From the NCBI GenBank assembly GCA_947623455.1, contig OX392527.1, positions 6,506,001 through 6,570,000 on the forward strand: a DNA stretch of 64,000 nucleotides. Reading direction: 5' to 3'. The first letter of the stretch is position 1; the number at the start of each line of letters is the position of its first letter. Below, piece by piece: positions 1 to 15,000 of the stretch. Both the position numbers and the translations under genes were made by a program. Under the pieces are notes generated by a model. It was not told the DNA's origin, ran no database searches, and saw only the letters and a list, made by a program, of their open reading frames with translations. The stretch comes from Mimachlamys varia. Its lineage: Eukaryota > Mollusca > Bivalvia > Pectinida > Pectinidae.

Positions 1-3000
1 AGGAGAAATAGAAGAGAAACACTGTAGGATCGGAGGAGAAAGAAGATGAGAAACACTGTAGGACCAGAGGGAAAATAGAGGAGAAACAGTGTAGGATCGG
101 AGGAGAAATAGAGGAGGAACACTCTAGGATCGGAGGAGAAATAGAGGAGAAACAATGTAGGATCGGAGGGGAAATAGAGGAGAAACAATGTAGGATCAGA
201 GGAGAAATAGAGAACCACTGTGGAATTGAAGGAGAAAGAGAGGAAAAGTTATAGATTAGAGTAAAAATAGAGAAGAAACACTGTAGGATCGGAGGAGAAA
301 TAAAGGAGAAACACTGTAGGATCAGAGGGGAAATATAGGAGAAACAATATAGGATCGGAGGAGAAATAGAGGAGAAACAATATAGGATCGGATGAAAAAT
401 AGAAAAAAAGTAGGATCGGAGGAAACAGAAGTTGAGAAACACTGTAGGATTGGAGGGAAAAAAGAGGAGAAACAATGTAGGATCTAATGAAAAATAGAGA
501 GGAAACACTGTAGGTTCGGAGGAGAGGGAAGATGAGAAACACTGTAGGACCAGGGGAAAAATAGAGGAGAAACAGTGTAGGATCGGAGGAGAAATAGAGG
601 AGGAACACTTTAGGATCGGAGGAGAAATAGAAGAGAAACACTGTAGGATCGGAGGAGAAAGAAGATGAGAAACACTGTAGGACCAGAGGGAAAATAGAGG
701 AGAAACAGTGTAGGATCGGAGGAGAAATAGAGGAGGAACACTCTAGGATCGGAGGAGAAATAGAGGAGAAACAATGTAGGATCAGAGGAGAAATAGAATA
801 GAGATGAAACACTGCAGAATCGGGGAAAAACAAGACGAGAAACAATGTAGGATCAGAGGAGAAATAGAGGAGAAACACTGTATGATCGGATGAAAAATAG
901 AGGAGAAACAATGTAGGATCGGAGGAGAAATAAAGGAGAAACAATATAGGATCGAAGGAAAAATAGAGGAGAATCACTGTAGGATCAGAGGAGAAATAGA
1001 GGAGAAACACTGTAGGATCGGAGGAGAAATAGATTAGAAGCACTGTAGGATCGGAGGAGAAATAGAGGAGAAACAATGTAGGATCGGAGGAGAAATAGAG
1101 GAGAAACAATGTGGGATCGGAGGAGAAATAGAGGAGAAACAATGTAGGATCGGAGGAGAAATAGAGGAGAAACAATGTAGGATCGGAGGAGAAATAGAGG
1201 AGAAACGATGGAGGAGAAATAGAGGAGAAACAATGTAGGATCGGATGAGAAATAGAGGAGAAACAATGTAGGATCGGAGGAGAAATAGAAGAGAAACAAT
1301 GTAGGATCGGAGGAGAAATAGAAGAGAAACAATGTAGAATCGGAGGAGAAACAATGTAGGATCGGATGAGAAATAGAGGAGAAACAATGTAGGATCGGTG
1401 GTGAAATAGAGGAGAAACAATGTAGGATCGGATGAGAAATAGAGGAAAAACAATGTAGTATCGGATGAGAAATAGAAAACAGGAGAAACAATGTAGGATC
1501 AGAGAAGAAATAGAGGAGAAACAATGTAGGATCGGAGGAGAAATAGAGGAGAAACAATATATGGATCGGAGGAGAAATAGAGGAGAAACAATATAGGATC
1601 GGAGGAGAAATAGAGGAGAAACAATGTAGGATCGGAGGAGAAATAGAGGAGAAACAATGTAGGATCAGAAGTGAAATAGAGGAGAAACAATGTAGGATCG
1701 GAGGAGAAATAGAAGAGAAACAATGTAGGATCGGAGGAGAAATAGAGGAGAAACAATATATGGATCGGATGAAAAATAGAGGAGAAACAATGTAGGATCG
1801 GAGGAGAAATAGGGGAGAAACACTGTAGGATCGGAGGAGAAACAATGTAGGATCGGAGAAGAAATATAGGATGGAACACTGTAGGATTGGAGGAGAAATA
1901 TAGGATAAACAATATAGGATCGGAGGAGAAATAGAGGAGAAACAATACAGGATCGGATGAAAAATAGGAAAAAAGTAGGATCGGAGGAGAAATAGAAGAG
2001 AAACACTGTAGGTTCGGAGGAGAAATAGAGGAGAAACAATGTAGGATCGGAGGAGAAATAGAGGAGAAACAATGTAGGATCGGAGGAGAAATAGAGGAGA
2101 AACAATGTAGGATCGGAGGAGAAATAGAGGAGAAACAATGTAGGATCGGAGGAGAAATAGAAGAGAAACAATGTAGGATCGGAGGAGAAATAGAGAAGAA
2201 ACACTGTAGGATCGGAGGAGAAATAGAGAAGAAACACTGTAGGATCGGAGGAGAAATAGAGGAGAAACAATGTAGGATCGGATGAGAAATAAAGGAGAAA
2301 CAATGTGGGATCGGAGGAGAAATAGAAGAGAAACAATGTAGAATCGGAGGAGAAATAGAGGAGAAACAATGTAGGATCGGAGGAGAAATAGAGGAGAAAC
2401 AATGTAGGATCGGAGGAGAAACAATGTAGGATCGGAAAAGAAATATAGGATGGAACACTGTAGGATTGGAGGAGAAATATAGGATAAACAATATAGGATC
2501 GGAGGAGAAATAGAGGAGAAACAATATAGGATCGGATGAAAAATAGAAAAAAAGTAGGATCGGAGGAGAAATAGAAGAGAAACACTGTAGGTTCAGAGGA
2601 GAAATAGAGGAGAAACACTGTAGGTTCGGAGGAGAAATAGAGGAGGAACACTTTAGGATCGGAGGAGAAATAGAAGATAAACACTGTAGGTTCGGAGGAG
2701 AGGGAAGATGAGAAACACTGTAGGACCAGAGGAAAAATAGAGGAGAAACGGTGTAGGATCGGAGGAGAAATAGAGGAGGAACACTTTAGGATCGGAGGAG
2801 AAATAGAAGAGAAACACTGTAGGATCGGAGGAGAAAGAAGATGAGAAACACTGTAGGACCAAAGGGAAAATAGAGGAGAAACAGTGTAGGATCGGAGGAG
2901 AAATAGAGGAGGAATACTCTAGGATCGGAGGAGAAATAGAGGAGAAACAATGTAGGATCAGAGGAGAAAAAAGATGAGAACCACTGTAGGATCAGAGGAG

Positions 3001-6000
3001 AAATAGAATAGAGATGAAACACTGCAGAATCGGGGGAAAACAAGACGAGAAACAATGTAGGATCAGAGGAGAAATAGAGGAGGACAACTGTAGGATCAGA
3101 GGAGAAATAGAGGAGAAACACTGTAGGATCGGATGAGAAATAGAGGAGAAACAATGTAGGATCGGAGGAGAAATAAAGGAGAAACAATATAGGATCGAAG
3201 GAAAAATAGAGGAGAATCACTGTAAGATCGGATGAGAAATAGAGGAGAAACAATGTAGGATCGGAGGAGAAATAAAGGAGAAACAATATAGGATCGAAGG
3301 AAAAATAGAGGAGAATCACTGTAAGATCGGATGAGAAATAGAATAGAGGAGAAACAATGTAGGATCAGAGGAGAAATAAAGGAGAAACACTGTAGGATCA
3401 GAGGAGAAATAGATTAGATGCACTGTAGGATCGGAGGAGAAATAGAGGAGAAACAATGTAGGATCGGAGGAGAAATAGAGGAGAAACAATGTAGGATCGG
3501 AGGAGAAATAGAGGAGAAACAATGTAGGATCGGAGGAGAAATAGAGGAGAAACAATGTAGGATCGGAGGAGAAATAGAAGAGAAACAATGTAGGATCGGA
3601 GGAGAAATAGAGGAGAAACACTGTAGGATCGGAGGAGAAATAGTGGAGAAACACTGTAGGATCGGAGGAGAAATAGAGGAGAAACAATGTAGGATCGGAT
3701 GAGAAATAAAGGAGAAACAATGTGGGATCGGAGGAGAAATAGAAGAGAAACAATGTAGAATCGGAGGAGAAATAGAGGAGAAACAATGTGGGATCGGAGG
3801 AGAAATAGAGGAGAAACAATGTAGGATCGGTGGTGAAATAGAGGAGAAACAATGTAGGATCGGAGAAGAAATATAGGAAGAACACTGTAGGATCGGAGGA
3901 GAAATAAAGGAGAAACACTGTAGGATCAAAGGAGAAATAGAGGAAAAACAATGTAGGATCGGAGAAAAAAATATAGGATGGAACACTGTAGGATCAGAGG
4001 AGAAATAGAATAAAGGAAAAACAATGTAGGATCGGAGAAGAAATATAGGAAGAACACTGTAGGATCGGAGGAGAAATAAAGGAGAAACACTGTAGGATCA
4101 GAGGAGAAATAAAATAAAGGAAAAACAATGTAGGACCGGAGGAGAAATAGAGGAGAAACAATGTAGGATCGGAGGAGAAATAGAGGAGAAACAATGTAGG
4201 ATCGGAGGAGAAATAGAAGAGAAACAATGTAGGATCGGAGGAGAAATAGAGGAGAAACACTGTAGGATCGGAGGAGAAATAGTGGAGAAACACTGTAGGA
4301 TCGGAGGAGAAATAGAGGAGAAACAATGTAGGATCGGATGAGAAATAAAGGAGAAACAATGTGGGATCGGAGGAGAAATAGAAGAGAAACAATGTAGAAT
4401 CGGAGGAGAAATAGAGGAGAAACAATGTAGGATCGGAGGAGAAATAGAGGAGAAACAATGTAGGATCGGAGGAGAAATAGAGGAGAAACAATGTAGGATC
4501 GGAGGAGAAACAATGTAGGATCGGAGAAGAAATATAGGATGAAACACTGTAGGATTGGAGGAGAAATATAGGATAAACAATATAGGATCGGAGGAGAAAT
4601 AGAGGAGAAACAATATAGGATCGGATGAAAAATAGAAAAAAAGTAGGATCGGAGGAGAAATAGAAGAGAAACACTGTAGGTTCGGAGGAGAAATAGAAGA
4701 TAAACACTGTAGGTTCGGAGGAGAGGGAAGATGAGAAACACTGTGGGACCAGAGGAAAAATAGAGGAGAAACGGTGTAGGATCGGAGGAGAAATAGAGGA
4801 GGAACACTTTAGGATCGGAGGAGAAATAGAAGAGAAACACTGTAGGATCGGAGGAGAAAGAAGATGAGAAACACTGTAGGACCAAAGGGAAAATAGAGGA
4901 GAAACAGTGTAGGATCGGAGGAGAAATAGAGGAGGAACACTCTAGGATCGGAGGAGAAATAGAGGAGAAACAATGTAGGATCAGAGGAGAAAAAAGATGA
5001 GAACCACTGTAGGATCAGAGGAGAAATAGAATAGAGATGAAACACTGCAGAATCGGGGGAAAACAAGACGAGAAACAATGTAGGATCAGAGGAGAAATAG
5101 AGGAGGACAACTGTAGGATCAGAGGAGAAATAGAGGAGAAACACTGTAGGATCGGATGAGAAATAGAGGAGAAACAATGTAGGATCGGAGGAGAAATAAA
5201 GGAGAAAAAATATAGGATCGAAGGAAAAATAGAGGAGAATCACTGTAAGATCGGATGAGAAATAGAATAGAGGAGAAACAATGTAGGATCAGAGGAGAAA
5301 TAAAGGAGAAACACTGTAGGATCAGAGGAGAAATAGATTAGATGCACTGTAGGATCGGAGGAGAAATAGAGGAGAAACAATGTAGGATCGGAGGAGAAAT
5401 AGAGGAGAAACAATGTAGGATCGGAGGAGAAATAGAGGAGAAACAATGAAGGATCGGAGGAGAAATAGAAGAGAAACAATGTAGGATCGGAGGAGAAATA
5501 GAGGAGAAACACTGTAGGATCGGAGGAGAAATAGTGGAGAAACACTGTAGGATCGGAGGAGAAATAGAGGAGAAACAATGTAGGATCGGATGAGAAATAA
5601 AGGAGAAACAATGTGGGATCGGAGGAGAAATAGAAGAGAAACAATGTAGAATCGGAGGAGAAATAGAGGAGAAACAATGTAGGATCGGAGGAGAAATAGA
5701 GGAGAAACAATGTAGGATCGGAGGAGAAATAGAGGAGAAACAATGTAGGATCGGAGGAGAAACAATGTAGGATCGGAGAAGAAATATAGGATGAAACACT
5801 GTAGGATTGGAGGAGAAATATAGGATAAACAATATAGGATCGGAGGAGAAATAGAGGAGAAACAATATAGGATCGGATGAAAAATAGAAAAAAAAGTAGG
5901 ATCGGAGGAGAAATAGAAGAGAAACACTGTAGGTTCGGAGGAGAAATAGAAGATAAACACTGTAGGTTCGGAGGAGAGGGAAGATGAGAAACACTGTGGG

Positions 6001-9000
6001 ACCAGAGGAAAAATAGAGGAGAAACGGTGTAGGATCGGAGGAGAAATAGAGGAGGAACACTTTAGGATCGGAGGAGAAATAGAAGAGAAACACTGTAGGA
6101 TCGGAGGAGAAAGAAGATGAGAAACACTGTAGGACCAAAGGGAAAATAGAGGAGAAACAGTGTAGGATCGGAGGAGAAATAGAGGAGGAACACTCTAGGA
6201 TCGGAGGAGAAATAGAGGAGAAACAATGTAGGATCAGAGGAGAAAAAAGATGAGAACCACTGTAGGATCAGAGGAGAAATAGAATAGAGATGAAACACTG
6301 CAGAATCGGGGGAAAACAAGACGAGAAACAATGTAGGATCAGAGGAGAAATAGAGGAGGACAACTGTAGGATCAGAGGAGAAATAGAGGAGAAACACTGT
6401 AGGATCGGATGAGAAATAGAGGAGAAACAATGTAGGATCGGAGGAGAAATAAAGGAGAAAAAATATAGGATCGAAGGAAAAATAGAGGAGAATCACTGTA
6501 AGATCGGATGAGAAATAGAATAGAGGAGAAACAATGTAGGATCAGAGGAGAAATAAAGGAGAAACACTGTAGGATCAGAGGAGAAATAGATTAGATGCAC
6601 TGTAGGATCGGAGGAGAAATAGAGGAGAAACAATGTAGGATCGGAGGAGAAATAGAGGAGAAACAATGTAGGATCGGAGGAGAAATAGAGGAGAAACAAT
6701 GTAGGATCGGAGGAGAAATAGAGGAGAAACAATGTAGGATCGGAGGAGAAATAGAAGAGAAACAATGTAGGATCGGAGGAGAAATAGAGGAGAAACACTG
6801 TAGGATCGGAGGAGAAATAGTGGAGAAACACTGTAGGATCGGAGGAGAAATAGAGGAGAAACAATGTAGGATCGGATGAGAAATAAAGGAGAAACAATGT
6901 GGGATCGGAGGAGAAATAGAAGAGAAACAATGTAGAATCGGAGGAGAAATAGAGGAGAAACAATGTGGGATCGGAGGAGAAATAGAGGAGAAACAATGTA
7001 GGATCGGTGGTGAAATAGAGGAGAAACAATGTAGGATCGGAGAAGAAATATAGGAAGAACACTGTAGGATCGGAGGAGAAATAAAGGAGAAACACTGTAG
7101 GATCAAAGGAGAAATAGAGGAAAAACAATGTAGGATCGGAGAAAAAAATATAGGATGGAACACTGTAGGATCAGAGGAGAAATAGAATAAAGGAAAAACA
7201 ATGTAGGATCGGAGAAGAAATATAGGAAGAACACTGTAGGATCGGAGGAGAAATAAAGGAGAAACACTGTAGGATCAGAGGAGAAATAAAATAAAGGAAA
7301 AACAATGTAGGACCGGAGGAGAAATAGAGGAGAAACAATGTAGGATCGGAGGAGAAATAGAGGAGAAACAATGTAGGATCGGAGGAGAAATAGAAGAGAA
7401 ACAATGTAGGATCGGAGGAGAAATAGAGGAGAAACACTGTAGGATCGGAGGAGAAATAGTGGAGAAACACTGTAGGATCGGAGGAGAAATAGAGGAGAAA
7501 CAATGTAGGATCGGATGAGAAATAAAGGAGAAACAATGTGGGATCGGAGGAGAAATAGAAGAGAAACAATGTAGAATCGGAGGAGAAATAGAGGAGAAAC
7601 AATGTAGGATCGGAGGAGAAATAGAGGAGAAACAATGTAGGATCGGAGGAGAAATAGAGGAGAAACAATGTAGGATCGGAGGAGAAATAGAAGAGAAACA
7701 ATGTAGGATCGGAGGAGAAATAAAGGAGAAACACTGTAGGATCGGAGGAGAAATAGTGGAGAAACACTGTAGGATCGGAGGAGAAATAGAGGAGAAACAA
7801 TGTAGGATCGGATGAGAAATAAAGGAGAAACAATGTGGGATCGGAGGAGAAATAGAGGAGAAACAATGTAGGATCGGTGGTGAAATAGAGGAGAAACAAT
7901 GTAGGATCGGAGAAGAAATATAGGAAGAACACTGTAGGATCGGAGGAGAAATAAAGGAGAAACACTGTAGGATCAAAGGAGAAATAAAGGAAAAACAATG
8001 TAGGATCGGAGAAAAAATATAGGATGGAACACTGTAGGATCAGAGGAGAAATAGAACAAAGGAAAAACAATGTAGGATCGGAGAAGAAATATAGGAAGAA
8101 CACTGTAGGATCGGAGGAGAAATAAAGGAGAAACACTGTAGGATCAGAGGAGAAATAAAATAAAGGAAAAACAATGTAGGACCGGAGAAGAAATATAGGA
8201 AGAACACTGTAGGATCGGAGGAGAAATAGAGGAGAAACAATGTAGGATCGGATGAGAAATAAAGGAGAAACAATGTGGGATCGGAGGAGAAATAGAAGAG
8301 AAACAATGTAGAATCGGAGGAGAAATAGAGGAGAAACAATGTAGGATCGGAGGAGAAATAGAGGAGAAACAATGTAGGATCGGAGGAGAAATAGAGGAGA
8401 AACAATGTAGGATCGGAGGAGAAACAATGTAGGATCGGAGAAGAAATATAGGATGGAACACTGTAGGATTGGAGGAGAAATATAGGATAAACAATATAGG
8501 ATCGGAGGAGAAATAGAGGAGAAACAATATAGGATCGGATGAAAAATAGAAAAAAAAGTAGGATCGGAGGAGAAATAGAAGAGAAACACTGTAGGTTCGG
8601 AGGAGAAATAGAAGATAAACACTGTAGGTTCGGAGGAGAGGGAAGATGAGAAACACTGTGGGACCAGAGGAAAAATAGAGGAGAAACGGTGTAGGATCGG
8701 AGGAGAAATAGAGGAGGAACACTTTAGGATCGGAGGAGAAATAGAAGAGAAACACTGTAGGATCGGAGGAGAAAGAAGATGAGAAACACTGTAGGACCAA
8801 AGGGAAAATAGAGGAGAAACAGTGTAGGATCGGAGGAGAAATAGAGGAGGAACACTCTAGGATCGGAGGAGAAATAGAGGAGAAACAATGTAGGATCAGA
8901 GGAGAAAAAAGATGAGAACCACTGTAGGATCAGAGGAGAAATAGAATAGAGATGAAACACTGCAGAATCGGGGGAAAACAAGACGAGAAACAATGTAGGG

Positions 9001-12000
9001 TCAGAGGAGAAATAGAGGAGGACAACTGTAGGATCAGAGGAGAAATAGAGGAGAAACACTGTAGGATCGGATGAGAAATAGAGGAGAAACAATGTAGGAT
9101 CGGAGGAGAAATAAAGGAGAAACAATATAGGATCGAAGGAAAAATAGAGGAGAATCACTGTAAGATCGGATGAGAAATAGAATAGAGGAGAAACAATGTA
9201 GGATCAGAGGAGAAATAAAGGAGAAACACTGTAGGATCAGAGGAGAAATAGATTAGATGCACTGTAGGATCGGAGGAGAAATAGAGGAGAAACAATGTAG
9301 GATCGGAGGAGAAATAGAGGAGAAACAATGTAGGATCGGAGGAGAAATAGAGGAGAAACAATGTAGGATCGGAGGAGAAATAGAGGAGAAACAATGTAGG
9401 ATCGGAGGAGAAATAGAAGAGAAACAATGTAGGATCGGAGGAGAAATAGAGGAGAAACACTGTAGGATCGGAGGAGAAATAGTGGAGAAACACTGTAGGA
9501 TCGGAGGAGAAATAGAGGAGAAACAATGTAGGATCGGATGAGAAATAAAGGAGAAACAATGTGGGATCGGAGGAGAAATAGAAGAGAAACAATGTAGAAT
9601 CGGAGGAGAAATAGAGGAGAAACAATGTGGGATCGGAGGAGAAATAGAGGAGAAACAATGTAGGATCGGTGGTGAAATAGAGGAGAAACAATGTAGGATC
9701 GGAGAAGAAATATAGGAAGAACACTGTAGGATCGGAGGAGAAATAAAGGAGAAACACTGTAGGATCAAAGGAGAAATAGAGGAAAAACAATGTAGGATCG
9801 GAGAAAAAAATATAGGATGGAACACTGTAGGATCAGAGGAGAAATAGAATAAAGGAAAAACAATGTAGGATCGGAGAAGAAATATAGGAAGAACACTGTA
9901 GGATCGGAGGAGAAATAAAGGAGAAACACTGTAGGATCAGAGGAGAAATAAAATAAAGGAAAAACAATGTAGGACCGGAGGAGAAATAGAGGAGAAACAA
10001 TGTAGGATCGGAGGAGAAATAGAGGAGAAACAATGTAGGATCGGAGGAGAAATAGAAGAGAAACAATGTAGGATCGGAGGAGAAATAGAGGAGAAACACT
10101 GTAGGATCGGAGGAGAAATAGTGGAGAAACACTGTAGGATCGGAGGAGAAATAGAGGAGAAACAATGTAGGATCGGATGAGAAATAAAGGAGAAACAATG
10201 TGGGATCGGAGGAGAAATAGAAGAGAAACAATGTAGAATCGGAGGAGAAATAGAGGAGAAACAATGTAGGATCGGAGGAGAAATAGAGGAGAAACAATGT
10301 AGGATCGGAGGAGAAATAGAGGAGAAACAATGTAGGATCGGAGGAGAAATAGAAGAGAAACAATGTAGGATCGGAGGAGAAATAAAGGAGAAACACTGTA
10401 GGATCGGAGGAGAAATAGTGGAGAAACACTGTAGGATCGGAGGAGAAATAGAGGAGAAACAATGTAGGATCGGATGAGAAATAAAGGAGAAACAATGTGG
10501 GATCGGAGGAGAAATAGAAGAGAAACAATGTAGGATCGGAGGAGAAATAGAGGAGAAACAATGTAGGATCGGTGGTGAAATAGAGGAGAAACAATGTAGG
10601 ATCGGAGAAGAAATATAGGAAGAACACTGTAGGATCGGAGGAGAAATAAAGGAGAAACACTGTAGGATCAGAGGAGAAATAAAATAAAGGAAAAACAATG
10701 TAGGACCGGAGAAGAAATATAGGAAGAACACTGTAGGATCGGAGGAGAAATAGAGGAGAAACAATGTAGGATCGGATGAGAAATAAAGGAGAAACAATGT
10801 GGGATCGGAGGAGAAATAGAAGAGAAACAATGTAGAATCGGAGGAGAAATAGAGGAGAAACAATGTAGGATCGGAGGAGAAATAGAGGAGAAACAATGTA
10901 GGATCGGAGGAGAAATAGAGGAGAAACAATGTAGGATCGGAGGAGAAACAATGTAGGATCGGAGAAGAAATATAGGATGGAACACTGTAGGATTGGAGGA
11001 GAAATATAGGATAAACAATATAGGATCGGAGGAGAAATAGAGGAGAAACAATATAGGATCGGATGAAAAATAGAAAAAAAAGTAGGATCGGAGGAGAAAT
11101 AGAAGAGAAACACTGTAGGTTCGGAGGAGAAATAGAAGATAAACACTGTAGGTTCGGAGGAGAGGGAAGATGAGAAACACTGTGGGACCAGAGGAAAAAT
11201 AGAGGAGAAACGGTGTAGGATCGGAGGAGAAATAGAGGAGGAACACTTTAGGATCGGAGGAGAAATAGAAGAGAAACACTGTAGGATCGGAGGAGAAAGA
11301 AGATGAGAAACACTGTAGGACCAAAGGGAAAATAGAGGAGAAACAGTGTAGGATCGGAGGAGAAATAGAGGAGGAACACTCTAGGATCGGAGGAGAAATA
11401 GAGGAGAAACAATGTAGGATCAGAGGAGAAAAAAGATGAGAACCACTGTAGGATCAGAGGAGAAATAGAATAGAGATGAAACACTGCAGAATCGGGGGAA
11501 AACAAGACGAGAAACAATGTAGGATCAGAGGAGAAATAGAGGAGGACAACTGTAGGATCAGAGGAGAAATAGAGGAGAAACACTGTAGGATCGGATGAGA
11601 AATAGAGGAGAAACAATGTTTAATCGGAGGAGAAATAAAGGAGAAACAATATAGGATCGAAGGAAAAATAGAGGAGAATCACTGTAAGATCGGATGAGAA
11701 ATAGAATAGAGGAGAAACAATGTAGGATCAGAGGAGAAATAAAGGAGAAACACTGTAGGATCAGAGGAGAAATAGATTAGATGCACTGTAGGATCGGAGG
11801 AGAAATAGAGGAGAAACAATGTAGGATCGGAGGAGAAATAGAGGAGAAACAATGTAGGATCGGAGGAGAAATAGAGGAGAAACAATGTAGGATCGGAGGA
11901 GAAATAGAGGAGAAACAATGTAGGATCGGAGGAGAAATAGAAGAGAAACAATGTAGGATCGGAGGAGAAATAGAGGAGAAACACTGTAGGATCGGAGGAG

Positions 12001-15000
12001 AAATAGTGGAGAAACACTGTAGGATCGGAGGAGAAATAGAGGAGAAACAATGTAGGATCGGATGAGAAATAAAGGAGAAACAATGTGGGATCGGAGGAGA
12101 AATAGAAGAGAAACAATGTAGAATCGGAGGAGAAATAGAGGAGAAACAATGTGGGATCGGAGGAGAAATAGAGGAGAAACAATGTAGGATCGGTGGTGAA
12201 ATAGAGGAGAAACAATGTAGGATCGGAGAAGAAATATAGGAAGAACACTGTAGGATCGGAGGAGAAATAAAGGAGAAACACTGTAGGATCAAAGGAGAAA
12301 TAGAGGAAAAACAATGTAGGATCGGAGAAAAAAATATAGGATGGAACACTGTAGGATCAGAGGAGAAATAGAATAAAGGAAAAACAATGTAGGATCGGAG
12401 AAGAAATATAGGAAGAACACTGTAGGATCGGAGGAGAAATAAAGGAGAAACACCGTAGGATCAGAGGAGAAATAAAATAAAGGAAAAACAATGTAGGACC
12501 GGAGGAGAAATAGAGGAGAAACAATGTAGGATCGGAGGAGAAATAGAGGAGAAACAATGTAGGATCGGAGGAGAAATAGAAGAGAAACAATGTAGGATCG
12601 GAGGAGAAATAGAGGAGAAACACTGTAGGATCGGAGGAGAAATAGTGGAGAAACACTGTAGGATCGGAGGAGAAATAGAGGAGAAACAATGTAGGATCGG
12701 ATGAGAAATAAAGGAGAAACAATGTGGGATCGGAGGAGAAATAGAAGAGAAACAATGTAGAATCGGAGGAGAAATAGAGGAGAAACAATGTAGGATCGGA
12801 GGAGAAATAGAGGAGAAACAATGTAGGATCGGAGGAGAAATAGAGGAGAAACAATGTAGGATCGGAGGAGAAATAGAAGAGAAACAATGTAGGATCGGAG
12901 GAGAAATAAAGGAGAAACACTGTAGGATCGGAGGAGAAATAGTGGAGAAACACTGTAGGATCGGAGGAGAAATAGAGGAGAAAAAATGTAGGATCGGATG
13001 AGAAATAAAGGAGAAACAATGTGGGATCGGAGGAGAAATAGAAGAGAAACAATGTAGGATCGGAGGAGAAATAGAGGAGAAACAATGTAGGATCGGTGGT
13101 GAAATAGAGGAGAAACAATGTAGGATCGGAGAAGAAATATAGGAAGAACACTGTAGGATCGGAGGAGAAATAAAGGAGAAACACTGTAGGATCAAAGGAG
13201 AAATAGAGGAAAAACAATGTAGGATCGGAGAAAAAAAATAGGATGGAACACTGTAGGATCAGAGGAGAAATAGAACAAAGGAAAAACAATGTAGGATCGG
13301 AGAAGAAATATAGGAAGAACACTGTAGGATCGGAGGAGAAATAAAGGAGAAACACTGTAGGATCAGAGGAGAAATAAAATAAAGGAAAAACAATGTAGGA
13401 CCGGAGAAGAAATATAGGAAGAACACTGTAGGATCGGAGGAGAAATATAGGAGAAACAATATAGGATCGGAGGAGAAATAGAGGAGAAACAATATAGGAT
13501 CGGATGAAAAATAGAAAAAAAGTAGGATCGGAGGAAACAGAAGTTGAGAAACACTGTAGGATTGGAGGGGAAAAAGAGGAGAAACACTCTAGGATCGGAG
13601 GAGAAATAGAAGAGAAACACTGTAGGTTCGGAGGAGAGGGAAGATGAGAAACACTGTAGGACCAGAGGAAAAATAGAGGAGAAACGGTGTAGGATCGGAG
13701 GAGAAATAGAGGAGGAACACTTTAGGATCGGAGGAGAAATAGAAGAGAAACACTGTAGGATCGGAGGAGAAAGAAGATGAGAAACACTGTAGGACCAAAG
13801 GGAAAATAGAGGAGAAACAGTGTAGGATCATATGAAAAATAGAATAAAGGAAAAACAATGTAGGATCAGAGGAAAAACAATGTAGGATCGGAGAACAAAT
13901 ATAGGATGGAACACTGTAGGATCGGAGGAGAAATAGAGGAGGAACACTCTAGGATCGGAGGAGAAATATAGGAGAAACAATGTAGGATCGGAGGAGAAAT
14001 AGAGGAGGAACACTCTAGGATCGGAGGAGAAATAGAGGAGAAACAATGTAGGATCAGAGGAGAAAAAAGATGAGAACTACTGTAGGATCAGAAGAGAAAT
14101 AGAATAGAGGAGAAACACTGCAGAATCGGGGAAAAACAAGACGAGAAACGATGTAGGATCAGAGGAGAAATAGAGAAGGACAACTGTAGGATCGGAGGAG
14201 ACATAGAGGAGAAACACTATAGGATCGGATGAGAAATAGAGGAGAAACAATGTAGGATCGGAGGAGAAATAGAGGAGAAACAATATAGGATCGAAGGAAA
14301 AATAGAGGAGAATCACTGTAGGATCGGATGAGAAATAGAATAGAGGAGAAACAATGTAGGATCAGAGGAGAAATAGAGGAGAAACAATGTAGGATCGGAG
14401 GAGAAGTAGAGGAGAAACACTGTAGGATCGGAGGAGAAATAGAGGAGAAACAATGTAGGATCGGAGGAGAAATAGAGGAGAAACAATGTAGGATCGGATG
14501 AGAAATAGAGGAGAAACAATGTAGGATCGGAGGAGAAATAGAGGAGAAACAATGTAGGATCGGAGGAGAAATAGAGGAGAAACAATGTAGGATCGGATGA
14601 GAAATAGAGGAAAACAATGTAGGATCGGATGAGAAATAGAGGAGAAACAATGTAGGATCGGAGGAGAAACAATGTAGGATCGAAGGAAAAATAGAGGAGA
14701 ATCACCGTAGGATCGGATGAGAAATAGAATAGAGGAGAAACAATGTAGTATCAGAGGAGAAATAGAGGAGAAACAATGTAGGATCAGAGGAGAAATAGAG
14801 GAGAAACAATGTAGGATCAAAGGAGAAATAAAGGAGAAACAATATAGGATCGAATGAGAAAAAGAATAGAGGAGAAACACTGTAGGATCGGAGGAGAAAT
14901 AGAGGAGAAACACTGTAGGATCGGAGGAGAAATAGAAGAGAAACACGGTGGGATCGGAAGAGAAATAAAGGAGAAATAATATAGGATCGGAGGGGAAATA